The notes beneath the pieces were generated by a model that saw only the letters and a program-made list of their open reading frames with translations, was not told where the DNA came from and searched no databases. A stretch of 64,000 bases of DNA, from assembly GCA_036723975.1 (NCBI GenBank), contig DAIMGJ010000005.1, positions 62,001 through 126,000 of the forward strand. The letters are read 5' to 3'. The DNA comes from JAILEN01 sp036723975 (GTDB lineage Bacteria; Bacillota; Clostridia; Lachnospirales; Lachnospiraceae). Of the stretch, positions 36,941-46,577 are shown in pieces. The stretch's first letter is position 1. Each line of letters opens with the position of its first letter. The position numbers and the translations under genes were made by a program.

Positions 36941-39900
36941 TTATGTTAAATCTTTTAAAGGATCATTGGTATCAATAGCTTCCTGTTCCGCCTTTATTGC
37001 CTTTTCATAAGTTTCTGCAATCAGCTGAAGCTGAGCGGCACAGGCAAGATCTGCTTCCGTACCGTTCTTTTTCATCTTTTCAATGGAATCCAATGCCTTT
37101 TGGTATTCGCCTTCCATTTTTTCTTTACGCTGTGTCCGTACTTCCTGCTCCTGGAGGATATCCGCACTGGCAATAACCACTCGCATATTCTCCGGCGTAG
37201 TAGAAAGGCCTCTGCTTTCCAAAATCGCTAACGCCCACTGTCCCGTAGGACTTCCATAAAGTACGGCATCGGATAACTGATCCGCCGATTCCTTGTAAAT
37301 CTCATCGCCATATTGAAGCAGTGCCTCCTGAATTTCTTCCTCTGAAATTCCTCTTTCATCTCCGGTAACAAACTGCTTCTTGTTTTGATATGCAGTGATT
37401 TCCGCTTCTAAATTGGCAATTTCATTTTTCACCTGTTCGATAGCGGCATCGGAAGCTCCATTTTCTCTTAATCTTTCCAGCTCACGTATCTTTTTCACCA
37501 CATCTTTTTGTATCTCTATAATGGTGGCGTCGATTTCCTTTGCCATCTCTTCCGCACGCTTTTTACGGATGACATCCTTGGCAGCTTCCATAAGGATGGT
37601 ATCTCTGGCTGCCACTTCCTCGACAGAAAGTCCCGACTCATCCATCTCTTCTCCGCTTGTCATAGTGGCAAGCATCTCCTCAACCGCGCTTGGTCGATTG
37701 GCAATCATTGCATCGATTTCTTCGTCTGTCACATTGGCACTGATCAAATCGATTTCCGCATCCAATTCGTCGATGCGATTCTTGTAATAGGTCATAGCTG
37801 ACGTATCCGCTTCCCCGGAATTTGCACTCTTTGCGGCATTGTACATATCCTGCATCCGATCACGCTCAGAGGTCAACTCCTGTGCCTTTTCCCGAATCAC
37901 TACCTGACGGGCAGCCATACGCTGCATGTCTTCATTGGTAATCTCGCTGTCCACATAGAGATTATTGGTGGCAGGATCCAATTTTGCACCACCGATGTAA
38001 GTGCCGTCTTCTCCGAACATTCGAAGGGTCAGTTTGTCCAAATCATTTCGAATAAAGGACATATAGGTAAATGCACTCTCCGCATCCACCAAATCATTGG
38101 TAAACAAATACAGGCTCTTTTCTGCCGCCATGTTGTAATAGACCGCATCTAAAGCTGTATTATACTCACGATGTATTGCATTCTGATCAAAGGTATAGCG
38201 AACACGGATCATATCAATATTGGTATCATCCTCCACCGTATAGGTACCGATGATAGGACGACTGTCAATATCCTCCGTATCATATCCAACCGTTATATTT
38301 AAAGGGCCGTAAGAAGACTCCGGATCAATGGAACAATCATCAATAAATTCACTGCCGTTATACAGACGGATAAATACATTATCCACTTCTTCCATTGAGA
38401 TTTTTAAATGACGGATGGAATCGGATACTGCGGTCCGACTTCCAATCTGTCGATTATCCGCCCATAGCTCATAATGAGTGATATTGTATTCAAAGTTTTC
38501 CGGTACATCCACATAGAGGATAAACTCTTCTTTGGATACGATGGAACGAATACTGTAGGTAGCTCCTTTTTCTATAATGGCTGTCATTTTGTTTAAATCA
38601 TTATCCGTGGTATCCTTCTTATCCGGTGTGCCAAGACCCGTTGCTCCGGCTACGGATAAACTGTCTTCCGCAAAATACGCACTGGCAGCACCGCAAGTGG
38701 TGCGATCCAATGCAAAAAGTGCTTTGGAATAAGAAGATAAGGTGTCATTTAACGTAGACTTGGCAGACTCATATTCATCCAAAATGGTCTGGCATTCTTC
38801 GTTGGACATAAGTCCGATGGCATTCTTTGCCTCTGCTTCCAAAAGAGAAGCCTTCTGTGCGGCCAAATCCTCTTTAGCTGTCTGGTAGGCATCTCTGGTA
38901 TCCATCATGGTGTCATAACCGTCAGAAACCATAGAGCGAAGATCCTCGCATGCATTGTCATATTCCTTTACAGCCGCCTGATAATCCAAGGCCGCAGAAT
39001 AAAGTACGTAAGGATCGTCCTCAATATAGCGAACACCGTCCAGATCTCCCTTTAACCACTCCTTTGGAAATCTAAAAAACAAAATCTTCCAGCTTCCTGT
39101 CCATGGGTCATCTATTTTTTTTAAGAATGCATCATAGTCCTTTTTAAAGGCACGCTTATTTACGGAGGAACCGGCCTGAATCTGCTCGATGTAACCACTG
39201 ATCATCTTGATATTGCCACCGTATTTCGAGTTCATTAAGTCATAATTGACCTCCAAAGAGATATTGCATAAATCCATCTCCTGCTTGGCTTCATAGACAG
39301 TCTGATCATTATCAATGGCATAGGCCGCCAAGGACTCCACCGTATCCGCATTCATATTGGTAGAGATGAACTCCTCATCGAAAGCATATCCGCTGGTTAC
39401 GGAAAAACCAACCATTTTTCCCATTTTTTCTTCGGCACGAAGAAGGGTCTTTTTCTCCTTGGCCAAATCTTTTTTTAATCCATCCAACTTTTTCTGCTGT
39501 TGCTTTACTTCCTCCGCAGATACGTATCCTAACGTCTCTCTGGCCTTACTCTTAAGCACCGCCTCAGATAAATTTTTGATACGATCGTTTAAAAACGCAA
39601 TCTCAGCCGTACTGTTAATAATGGTAATATAGGTTGTGCTGACAGTCTCGTACTCCGTAAGCTTTTGATCTGTCCGCTTATGCTCTAAGGTTTTAATATT
39701 ATAATCAAGCTTCGTAGGCTTAAATTGAAATTCAAAAGCCTCTGCTTCATTAGGTGTCGTAGGGAATTTAAAGTTAATCAACGGTGACCAGCGAAAGGTA
39801 CTCATACTACGCTCGCGTTCACGAAGAGAACGAATGGCAGACGTACGTGCCGCCTTTTTGGCCTCAATCTGGATATCCAAAGACTCGATTTTTTCGGAAT

Positions 39901-40066
39901 TTTTCACAGCAAGAGATTTGGCTGTGGAAAGCTTTAACCTGGTGGCGGCATAAGCGCAGTCTCCCCCTACCGGCAAAAAAGTTAGCTCTATGATACACAT
40001 AGCCGCACATAACAGTGCAGCTATGGTACGTTTCAATAATCCTTTATGAAATTTCATATTACTCAT
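36941..40066 (-). CDS. Exported TolC-like coiled-coil protein
   Basis: A 1041-residue protein with a signal peptide (KRTIAALLCAAMCIIELTFL, cleavage near CAYAAT). Residues about 43-480 show the outer-membrane-efflux-protein pattern: LKLSTAKSLAVKNSEKIESL, long helices with ETVSTTYITIINSTAEIAFL and LSEAVLKSKARETLGYVSAE, then a second helical half with QAAVKEYDNACEDLRSM and TAKEDLAAQKASLLEAEAKN. A beta-rich middle (about 520-700) and a C-terminal coiled coil (about 740-1030) follow. TolC-type proteins are rare and poorly understood in monoderm bacteria. The predicted transcript from 40073-40105 starts at or next to the ATG, so the mRNA may be leaderless. Fold call moderate, function open. Confidence 0.75.
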   Translation of the reverse strand: MSNMKFHKGLLKRTIAALLCAAMCIIELTFLPVGGDCAYAATRLKLSTAKSLAVKNSEKIESLDIQIEAKKAARTSAIRSLRERERSMSTFRWSPLINFKFPTTPNEAEAFEFQFKPTKLDYNIKTLEHKRTDQKLTEYETVSTTYITIINSTAEIAFLNDRIKNLSEAVLKSKARETLGYVSAEEVKQQQKKLDGLKKDLAKEKKTLLRAEEKMGKMVGFSVTSGYAFDEEFISTNMNADTVESLAAYAIDNDQTVYEAKQEMDLCNISLEVNYDLMNSKYGGNIKMISGYIEQIQAGSSVNKRAFKKDYDAFLKKIDDPWTGSWKILFFRFPKEWLKGDLDGVRYIEDDPYVLYSAALDYQAAVKEYDNACEDLRSMVSDGYDTMMDTRDAYQTAKEDLAAQKASLLEAEAKNAIGLMSNEECQTILDEYESAKSTLNDTLSSYSKALFALDRTTCGAASAYFAEDSLSVAGATGLGTPDKKDTTDNDLNKMTAIIEKGATYSIRSIVSKEEFILYVDVPENFEYNITHYELWADNRQIGSRTAVSDSIRHLKISMEEVDNVFIRLYNGSEFIDDCSIDPESSYGPLNITVGYDTEDIDSRPIIGTYTVEDDTNIDMIRVRYTFDQNAIHREYNTALDAVYYNMAAEKSLYLFTNDLVDAESAFTYMSFIRNDLDKLTLRMFGEDGTYIGGAKLDPATNNLYVDSEITNEDMQRMAARQVVIREKAQELTSERDRMQDMYNAAKSANSGEADTSAMTYYKNRIDELDAEIDLISANVTDEEIDAMIANRPSAVEEMLATMTSGEEMDESGLSVEEVAARDTILMEAAKDVIRKKRAEEMAKEIDATIIEIQKDVVKKIRELERLRENGASDAAIEQVKNEIANLEAEITAYQNKKQFVTGDERGISEEEIQEALLQYGDEIYKESADQLSDAVLYGSPTGQWALAILESRGLSTTPENMRVVIASADILQEQEVRTQRKEKMEGEYQKALDSIEKMKKNGTEADLACAAQLQLIAETYEKAIKAEQEAIDTNDPLKDLT

Positions 40067-40072
40067 ATCATA

Positions 40073-40105
40073 ATTCTAGCACGCTCCACGTAACAAAAGC
40101 GCAAC
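40073..40105 (-). promoter_or_regulatory. Direct-repeat promoter before the TolC-like gene
   Basis: Minus strand: GTTGCGC, TTTT, GTTACGT, nine bases, TAGAAT preceded by TGC. Both heptamers are identical to those at 20409-20441 and 46578-46610. Only six bases separate the -10 hexamer from the ATG at 40066, so the transcript should begin at the start codon. The site lies in the 51-base gap after the MORN-protein gene. Confidence 0.8.
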
Positions 40106-40117
40106 GGGCAAAGAAGA

Positions 40118-41356
40118 CTATTCCACGTCGCTTAAATCCTCTGCCTGGATGAAATAAAAGTAAAAGGTATTCATCCCCTGATCACCCACAAAGGTATAAG
40201 AAAGTCCGTCCTTATGATAGGTGTGCAAATATACACTGTACTGCGTATCATAATCCGACACTTCCATATACTCATTAAACACGGAAGAGATAGTCATATC
40301 CGGCTCACCGGACATTACGGCTCCCTCACTTTTTTCATTTAACTTCAAAATCGCCAGCAGCTCCGGAAATGTTCCGTAGCTTCGACCAACGTACACCGGC
40401 TCTCCCAATAACTCCGTTAAGGTATTAAAGTCCTTTGCCGGCTCATCCGCTGTGGTAAAAGAATCCTTTAACACATAAATGCCCTCAACGGATGCTTCCT
40501 CATCGATAGACTCCGGATCCAAATACTCCACCGTCATGGCAGAAATATCCGGCATGAAACGTACTCTTTCGGAAGATGTTTCATAAAGCGTTAAATCACC
40601 GGTATAAGCCACAGCCAAATCGCTGGCCTTTTTTTCAAGCAGGTCACTGTACTTAATGTCATCCATGGTAAACTCGCCGGTAAAGATGGGATTGTGACCG
40701 AAGTCATATAAAGTTCCATGGCCCTCTTTTTTGTTAAAGGCAAAATTGCCCTCATACTCTAAAGAACCGTTTGGACGATAAAGCTTTCCCTCTCCGCTGT
40801 ATAGGTTCTCATGAAATGCACCCTGATAGTGAAGGGATCCGTCATCATAGTATTGAGTACCCTCACCCTCATACATGGAAAGTGCAAAGTTCCCCTGATA
40901 TACTACATATCCCGCAGGGTTGCGAAGCTCTCCCACTCCGTTGCAGGAAGCATTGGATACTTCACCCTCATAGGCAAGATACCCGGACTTTCCCTTGATA
41001 CGAACGGTACCCTTAGCAAACATTAAAAGGACGTTATTGTAGCTATAGGTCTTGATTCCGTCGTTGGCGCGTCCCGGAAAAAGCGCACTCCAGGAACTCA
41101 TAATATACACCAAAGAAAGCACACCGATGACCAACACTGCAGCAAAGGCTAACCGCTTGGATACCAACCATCTGCCGATGGGATAATAGTCATGCTTATC
41201 CCTGGGGCGAACATTTAAAATATTGGTAAAAAAGCTTCGTAAGCCCTCTGTTAATCTCGCCTTTAAATAGTTGGGCGAAAGAAAAAGCTTAAGCCTGGTA
41301 ACGATGGGCAGTATTCGTGTTTTTAATGCCTGAATTAAAATCTGAAATAAATTCAT
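40118..41356 (-). CDS. Membrane-anchored MORN-repeat protein
   Basis: A 412-residue protein with one clear TM segment at about 70-92 (FAAVLVIGVLSLVYIMSSW) after a basic cytoplasmic N-terminus. Residues about 115-235 hold at least five MORN repeats, for example YEGEVSNASCNGVGELRNPA, YQGNFALSMYEGEGTQYYDD and YEGNFAFNKKEGHGTLYDFG. The C-terminal 170 residues form an unassigned domain. MORN repeats bind lipids or proteins. The domain after the TM segment should lie outside the cell if the N-terminus is inside. It is the last gene of a four-gene operon with a pseudokinase and a degenerate cyclase, which suggests a membrane signalling or anchoring complex. Confidence 0.8.
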   Translation of the reverse strand: MNLFQILIQALKTRILPIVTRLKLFLSPNYLKARLTEGLRSFFTNILNVRPRDKHDYYPIGRWLVSKRLAFAAVLVIGVLSLVYIMSSWSALFPGRANDGIKTYSYNNVLLMFAKGTVRIKGKSGYLAYEGEVSNASCNGVGELRNPAGYVVYQGNFALSMYEGEGTQYYDDGSLHYQGAFHENLYSGEGKLYRPNGSLEYEGNFAFNKKEGHGTLYDFGHNPIFTGEFTMDDIKYSDLLEKKASDLAVAYTGDLTLYETSSERVRFMPDISAMTVEYLDPESIDEEASVEGIYVLKDSFTTADEPAKDFNTLTELLGEPVYVGRSYGTFPELLAILKLNEKSEGAVMSGEPDMTISSVFNEYMEVSDYDTQYSVYLHTYHKDGLSYTFVGDQGMNTFYFYFIQAEDLSDVE

Positions 41357-41359
41357 ACA

Positions 41360-43807
41360 CTACTCCATATGCAATGCACCGGTATAATCCTCCGGCACCG
41401 CCTCATCCAAATATTTCTCACATTCGAACAAATACCACTTTGCGACCTGATCCTCCGGAGACTTGCGTAATATCTCAGAAAAGATATTTCTGGCAAAGTA
41501 AAAATCTCTCTCGTAAAACAGTCTTAACGCCTCAGCAAAATTCTTTGCCCCATCTTCTCTTAAAAATCGAACCGTCACAGGAAGAGCGTCCAACACTTCA
41601 TATAGTTTCAAATCTTTTCCGTCATCTGTGGTCACAAATCCAATATAGCGAAGAGACTCATCCGGCTTTTCATGGACACGAAGGTCTTCCGTAATCACAA
41701 GTGGCAGACGCATCTTTAACAGCCATGCCGACAAAGCATCCATAAACTTACTGTTCGCGGAAGTCATATAAATGCTGGCCTGATCTTTTACACCTACCAC
41801 ACCGTATCGAAACGGTGTGTAATGTAATAGCATGCAAGCCGTACCCTCAATCTGTCCCCGGATCTGTCGGATCTTCTGAACATAATCCGTTCCAAATGAT
41901 ACGGTATCTTTTTCCTCTTCCAAAAAAAGATACTTCATCAAATCAAAATTATTTGTATGAGATACAAAAATACCGTTATACTTATCCCTGCATCTTTCCA
42001 AATCCTCGTACATCTCGATAAAAGCATCTCTGTCCCGCTCCCGCATGGACAAATCACCTACCACAGACAAGGTGGCAATGGTTCCGTTTTTGCTGACATA
42101 CTCGTTACCCTTGATCTCCGTAGCATCGGAAAGGCCTAGGATTTTTTCCATTCCCTTAGGGGCAAATTTATAATATGCCTCGTAGGTAAGCAGCTTTTCC
42201 CGACTGATATTTCGAATATTCTTTTGAATCTCGAAAATACTGTTCCAGGTCATATTCATATCTTTTCCGATAACAAGAGGCTTTTGCGTATCCGTCTCTC
42301 CACGAGAAAGTTTTATAAGTGCATCCTGTAATATTTCTAAATCCTTATGCTGTGCCCGAAGCAGGAATATAAGAAATGCGCTTGCTAACGCAAAAAGCAC
42401 CAAGAGCACTGCAAGCATGATAAGATTCGTTGATGTAGCATAAAGAGCAGATAAATCTGCTTGGGCTACCACCAAAGCACCATATCCGATTAAGCCGGCC
42501 TTAGAAAGAGGAACAGCAACAAAAAAGGCGTTCTTTCCTTCATATTTTCCCCATCCGGTTTGTATGGATGATGTCGAAACACCGGTTGAGATTATGTTTG
42601 CAGCTTCATCCCCATATTTTTCAGAAATGCTGTCAAAATTATTACCGTCACTTGAAAAAATAACTGAATTGTCCGTTGATATAATATCCACAGTCTTTGT
42701 AAAAAACTGTTTATTGAAATCTAAATCTCCCATTCGTACCAAACGGCTTGCAATCACGCCGTAATCGGAAGAAGAATATATAGATGTATCGCCTAAATCC
42801 GTTAATTCATATCCGTCAAACACGGAGCTGACCGTCTGGGACGCCCACAGAGAATAGCCGTTTTCCGATGCTGTTTTTCCATCCGCAACATACAAAATAT
42901 ACAATGCCGCAAAAGCAACAAAAACCAGGCCTTCTCCCATGGCTACCATGTAAGAAACCCGTTTTTTACGATACAAAAGATAACAAACGATAAAGATCAA
43001 AGCCACACCGCAAGCAAACAAAGCAAGAACAAAAGAAGCCGATACCCCCGCTTTTACCAAAGCAATGGCCGGTGTGATTTTCATAGATAAAAATGCTGTT
43101 TTTGCTTCCGTATCCACAGCAAATTCACCGGCTAATTCATTATCCATGCGAAGGGTTAGCCCATCACCGTAAACGCCGTCGCCGTAGTAACGAACACCCT
43201 CACTTCCCTGAGATGTTACTTCCTTAACATTCGCCTCACTTTTCTCCCATTCCGAAACTTTTTCCGCAGTAATTGCTGTTGTTGAAATAGGCTCCAACTG
43301 TGAAGCAGACACGGAATACACATAGATCATGCGACGATTATCGGATATTCCGGTAAAATAAAGCTGATCCTCTGTCACGGAAAAACCGGACAATTCCACA
43401 GGCAAATCAAACCGAAAAGGCGCCGTAACGGCTGTCGGTTCCATATCGGTATTAAAGGATACTACTGCATATTCCGTAATATCCCTACCGTTATCATCTA
43501 TCTCTTTCTTAAAAACAACATAAGGATCCTCATCAAGAAGGGCAATCTGCGCCGTATGATAATCTGCAAGATAAGCAAGGCTTCCCGTATGAAAATAGGA
43601 AGCGATTTTCGTCCCCTCCAACTGATAAACAATTCCCTCTTTTGGACCGTTATCCGTAACATAGACATAGTCGGAGGATCTCGCCACGTGATTGTTCACG
43701 GAAAATGTGTCGCGAGAATTAAACTGCACATATAGAAATGTTGAAATAATTAGAATACCAAGCCAGGCAGCAGATATTACCGCCCATTTTTTTATTATGT
43801 CAGACAT
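41360..43807 (-). CDS. Membrane protein with extracellular sensor and degenerate class III cyclase-like domain
   Basis: An 815-residue protein with TM segments at about 8-28, 252-278, 284-307 and 462-484. The regions 30-250 and 308-460 are probably extracytoplasmic; the first looks like a beta-propeller-like sensor, the second Cache-like. The cytoplasmic part shows YYKFAPKGMEKILGLS (545-560), the entry motif of class III adenylate/guanylate cyclase domains, then TIATLSVVGDLSMRERDRDA. The metal-binding Asp pair expected in the LFSDIRxFT motif is not conserved (LSVVGDLS), so the domain is probably inactive or senses rather than makes a nucleotide. A TPR-like C-terminus (758-800) follows. It lies 3 bases before the MORN gene. 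The fold call is moderate. Confidence 0.7.
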   Translation of the reverse strand: MSDIIKKWAVISAAWLGILIISTFLYVQFNSRDTFSVNNHVARSSDYVYVTDNGPKEGIVYQLEGTKIASYFHTGSLAYLADYHTAQIALLDEDPYVVFKKEIDDNGRDITEYAVVSFNTDMEPTAVTAPFRFDLPVELSGFSVTEDQLYFTGISDNRRMIYVYSVSASQLEPISTTAITAEKVSEWEKSEANVKEVTSQGSEGVRYYGDGVYGDGLTLRMDNELAGEFAVDTEAKTAFLSMKITPAIALVKAGVSASFVLALFACGVALIFIVCYLLYRKKRVSYMVAMGEGLVFVAFAALYILYVADGKTASENGYSLWASQTVSSVFDGYELTDLGDTSIYSSSDYGVIASRLVRMGDLDFNKQFFTKTVDIISTDNSVIFSSDGNNFDSISEKYGDEAANIISTGVSTSSIQTGWGKYEGKNAFFVAVPLSKAGLIGYGALVVAQADLSALYATSTNLIMLAVLLVLFALASAFLIFLLRAQHKDLEILQDALIKLSRGETDTQKPLVIGKDMNMTWNSIFEIQKNIRNISREKLLTYEAYYKFAPKGMEKILGLSDATEIKGNEYVSKNGTIATLSVVGDLSMRERDRDAFIEMYEDLERCRDKYNGIFVSHTNNFDLMKYLFLEEEKDTVSFGTDYVQKIRQIRGQIEGTACMLLHYTPFRYGVVGVKDQASIYMTSANSKFMDALSAWLLKMRLPLVITEDLRVHEKPDESLRYIGFVTTDDGKDLKLYEVLDALPVTVRFLREDGAKNFAEALRLFYERDFYFARNIFSEILRKSPEDQVAKWYLFECEKYLDEAVPEDYTGALHME

Positions 43808-43834
43808 ATATCCGCTCCCCCCGTATATATCCTT

Positions 43835-44662
43835 TTACTGAGTCAAAGACTCCAAACCGATCCTCTCGAAGCTACGAATGAATAAACGCAACCAAGGTAC
43901 ATCGCCAAAGATTAAATTGGTCAAAAACGTTAGCACCACAAAAATCGCCAACACGATACTGACTCGGAACAATATGCGAAAAATCGTATCTTTATTACGT
44001 AGTGCCCAAAGCTTGATACGAAGAAAAATACCTCCTCCACGCTTTGGTGTCATGGCAGCGCGAACGTCTTTGTATAATTCCGTAAAGTGAAAATAAGTAT
44101 TCCGCTCTGTTTTCTTTTGAAGCAGAATGTAGCTGTTGGCACGTCGATCCGCCTTGGATGATAGAATATCCAAAAGAATCTTGGCACACTCCCGGACACA
44201 CTCCATTTCACCAATCGTCTCATCAAACTCAGACAAGTCAATGCAATATCCCAAAGAAATGCTGCGATCGGAAGCCAAATGAATCTGACGCTGTTTTAAA
44301 ACAAGATGCAACAGTTGCCAGGGCAGATTGGAAGTCATGCAGGAAACAATTAAGTTGATGCAGATTTCCTCGCACTCGGCAAGTGTCAGTGCATCCCCAC
44401 GATAAAACTGATACAAAGGACGCTCAGGTACATAAGGATAGACAATAAAGTAGTGACCACCCTCGGAATACATATCATAGTAGGTGGGTGTTTCAATATA
44501 GTCCGCATCCGCATAAGCAGATATAATCCCGTGAACCGCCTCATGATTCTCTAAGGTAAGTACCGTATACTTATTTTTGTTTTTACCGGCAATGTCTTCA
44601 CAAATCAGTATCTCCCCGCTCTTGCCGGATTTCACTACGGAGAGCGTCTTTAACTGCATCAT
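43835..44662 (-). CDS. Membrane-anchored pseudokinase-like protein
   Basis: A 275-residue protein with one TM segment at about 229-251 (ILFRVSIVLAIFVVLTFLTN). The cytoplasmic N-terminal part has a kinase-like layout: strands with YTVLTLENHEAVHGI, a hinge-like YFIVYPYVPERPLYQF, a helix, and LLHLVLKQRQIHLASDRSIS, which lies where a kinase has its catalytic loop but lacks HRD. No DFG is seen. Together with the C-terminal TM segment this resembles the arrangement of EssB of type VII secretion, though without identity I can point to. The start overlaps the preceding stop by four bases (ATGA). It may anchor a complex at the membrane (inference). Confidence 0.65.
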   Translation of the reverse strand: MMQLKTLSVVKSGKSGEILICEDIAGKNKNKYTVLTLENHEAVHGIISAYADADYIETPTYYDMYSEGGHYFIVYPYVPERPLYQFYRGDALTLAECEEICINLIVSCMTSNLPWQLLHLVLKQRQIHLASDRSISLGYCIDLSEFDETIGEMECVRECAKILLDILSSKADRRANSYILLQKKTERNTYFHFTELYKDVRAAMTPKRGGGIFLRIKLWALRNKDTIFRILFRVSIVLAIFVVLTFLTNLIFGDVPWLRLFIRSFERIGLESLTQ

Positions 44663-46512
44663 TTGATCATACCGGAAAGCGGATTCTTATCACCGGATTC
44701 GGCTGCCGCTTCTAACTGTTCAAAGCCTTTCTTTTCAACAATGGCATAAGCGTAAGTACATACAGAACGCTTATCCGTGCAATAAATTCGAATCTCATAC
44801 ACACCGGTCTTGGAAGGTGCGGTATAAACACCGTCAGCGGAAATCTCTCCGCTATCCGGCTCTGTCAGCTCGTAAGTTAAGCTGCATTTTTCCATGTTAT
44901 GGAAGCGAACACCAAAGTAGTGATTTTCTTTGGTACCCATACGTACGGTAGGCGTCTCGGGAGAAATACTCATATCCGTAGTATCCTCTGCCACTCCAAG
45001 CTCTCCGCCACCCGGGAACTTCACTGCCACCCAGCGATAGGTTAAAAACAGATAGTCCACATTTTCCAAAAGACGAACGCCAACCACGAAGCTACCTTTG
45101 TCATTTAATACTTTAACTGCAGTCTCCGCATGAACCACGGTTCTTTGACTCTTTGCAAATATATCCGGATTTCCGTAAATGGTGCTCTTGGCATTCTCAC
45201 CTAAGGAATCATCCTCCTGAATATATTCATAACCGACTTCCACGTAGACATTGCCTCCGCCCAAGCCATGAACGATTTCACCGGAATAGCAAATATCTCC
45301 GCGACGGGCATTTTCATCCAACGGAATCTCTACGGTACCCGTAGCAATCTGTGGAGCATCCAAAACTCCTTCCGCGTGGAATAAAGGTTTTTTGTCGATA
45401 AGTCCTGTATTCTTTGAGCCACCTGTCTGAAGTCCCATTTCACGAACGAAGTAGGTCATATAATCGCTTCGCTGCATATCCTGAACGGGAGCAGTCATAT
45501 AATGCTTTGCGGCTGCTTCTTCAATGGTCTCGATAATATAGGCACTGTCGGTACGAACCAAATGAATATCTGCAAGACGGATAAAGTCTTTTTGTCCGCC
45601 TAAGTTTTTCATTTCCAGATTCATTCTTCCGATCTCACGATTTACCAACTGCTGTGGCTTCTGGGAGGAAAGTAACACTTTTAAAGTGAAGTTGCCGGGA
45701 ACAGGAATGGCTCTGTCATTTTCATAGCCTGCTGCCGTTCCGGTTTTTAAAATAATATTGGTTTCAAGGGCAGATGTATCCGTAGCCTGCATCCAAAAAT
45801 CGAAGGTTACAGACTTACCCATGGAAAGTCTCAAATCCTGCACATCCACAGTAATCTCACCACTGCCGTCCTCCGTAATAAAAGCAGGCACCTGTAAAAC
45901 TCCATGATAAGTAAGGCTAACGTCCTCATCCGTAAGCTTCTCCACCGTTACCGTGCCCTTCACCAATCTGCCACGGCTAACGGTAGCCGGCATGGCAAAA
46001 CTAATCATATAGTGATCACTGGAAAGAAGCACGCCCTGAGTCAAAAACTCCTTGTCCATGGTAAATTCCATCGGGATATCCTCTGTATCCATAAGGAATA
46101 ATTCATAACCCTCACGTATTCTGTTGTATTGGAATTCCTGACCTTGATCTGACTGATCGATGGAATAAACCTTGTGCGTAGGCTCTTCCGTATATCTTAA
46201 ACAAAGACTTACATTTTCACTGCGAAGTTCCTGAAATCCCGTTAAAGAAGAAAGCTTTTTCACGTCGGAATTCTCCACCACAATTTCACGTCCCATACCA
46301 TCGATGGCAACGCCGCTTTCTACCAATACGGACAAATCATCTAAACTGAATACCCCAAGTCCGCATACCACGCCGGAACCATATAAAAGACCGTTTAAAA
46401 AACGTCTCTTATTGTTGAAATAGTCCTGCTCCGCAGTATAATCTGCGCTGGATAAACGTTTCTTCGGGTAATAACGATTCCTTTCGAAAGGATAGATCTG
46501 TGTATTATTCAT
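44659..46512 (-). CDS. CIS-associated protein with conserved YFNNKRR-GVVCGL N-terminus
   Basis: A 617-residue protein from the ATG at 46512, which has AAGGAG six bases ahead; the ATG 30 bases upstream lacks this. The N-terminus (YPFERNRYYPKKRLSSADYT, then AEQDYFNNKRRFLNGLLYG and GVVCGLGVFSLDDL) is a motif found in proteins of many eCIS loci, where their place in the particle is unclear. The body is beta-rich. The C-terminus (about 515-600) looks like an Ig-like domain (NHYFGVRFHNMEKCSLTYEL, then DSGEISADGVYTAPSKTGVY). This could be a fibre or baseplate accessory. It opens the operon that encodes the membrane complex, suggesting a link between particle and membrane (inference). No signal peptide. 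Confidence 0.75.
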   Translation of the reverse strand: MNNTQIYPFERNRYYPKKRLSSADYTAEQDYFNNKRRFLNGLLYGSGVVCGLGVFSLDDLSVLVESGVAIDGMGREIVVENSDVKKLSSLTGFQELRSENVSLCLRYTEEPTHKVYSIDQSDQGQEFQYNRIREGYELFLMDTEDIPMEFTMDKEFLTQGVLLSSDHYMISFAMPATVSRGRLVKGTVTVEKLTDEDVSLTYHGVLQVPAFITEDGSGEITVDVQDLRLSMGKSVTFDFWMQATDTSALETNIILKTGTAAGYENDRAIPVPGNFTLKVLLSSQKPQQLVNREIGRMNLEMKNLGGQKDFIRLADIHLVRTDSAYIIETIEEAAAKHYMTAPVQDMQRSDYMTYFVREMGLQTGGSKNTGLIDKKPLFHAEGVLDAPQIATGTVEIPLDENARRGDICYSGEIVHGLGGGNVYVEVGYEYIQEDDSLGENAKSTIYGNPDIFAKSQRTVVHAETAVKVLNDKGSFVVGVRLLENVDYLFLTYRWVAVKFPGGGELGVAEDTTDMSISPETPTVRMGTKENHYFGVRFHNMEKCSLTYELTEPDSGEISADGVYTAPSKTGVYEIRIYCTDKRSVCTYAYAIVEKKGFEQLEAAAESGDKNPLSGMIK

Positions 46513-46577
46513 AAACTCTCCTTTTTGGCGACAACTCCTCAAATCGTCTGCCGTGCAAAACCCCTAATCTTACAAAA

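Noticed and set aside
43835..44662. EssB of a type VII secretion system
   Set aside because: The pseudokinase-plus-TM layout is similar, but no EssC, EsxA or WXG100 genes are in the window and I cannot point to sequence identity.
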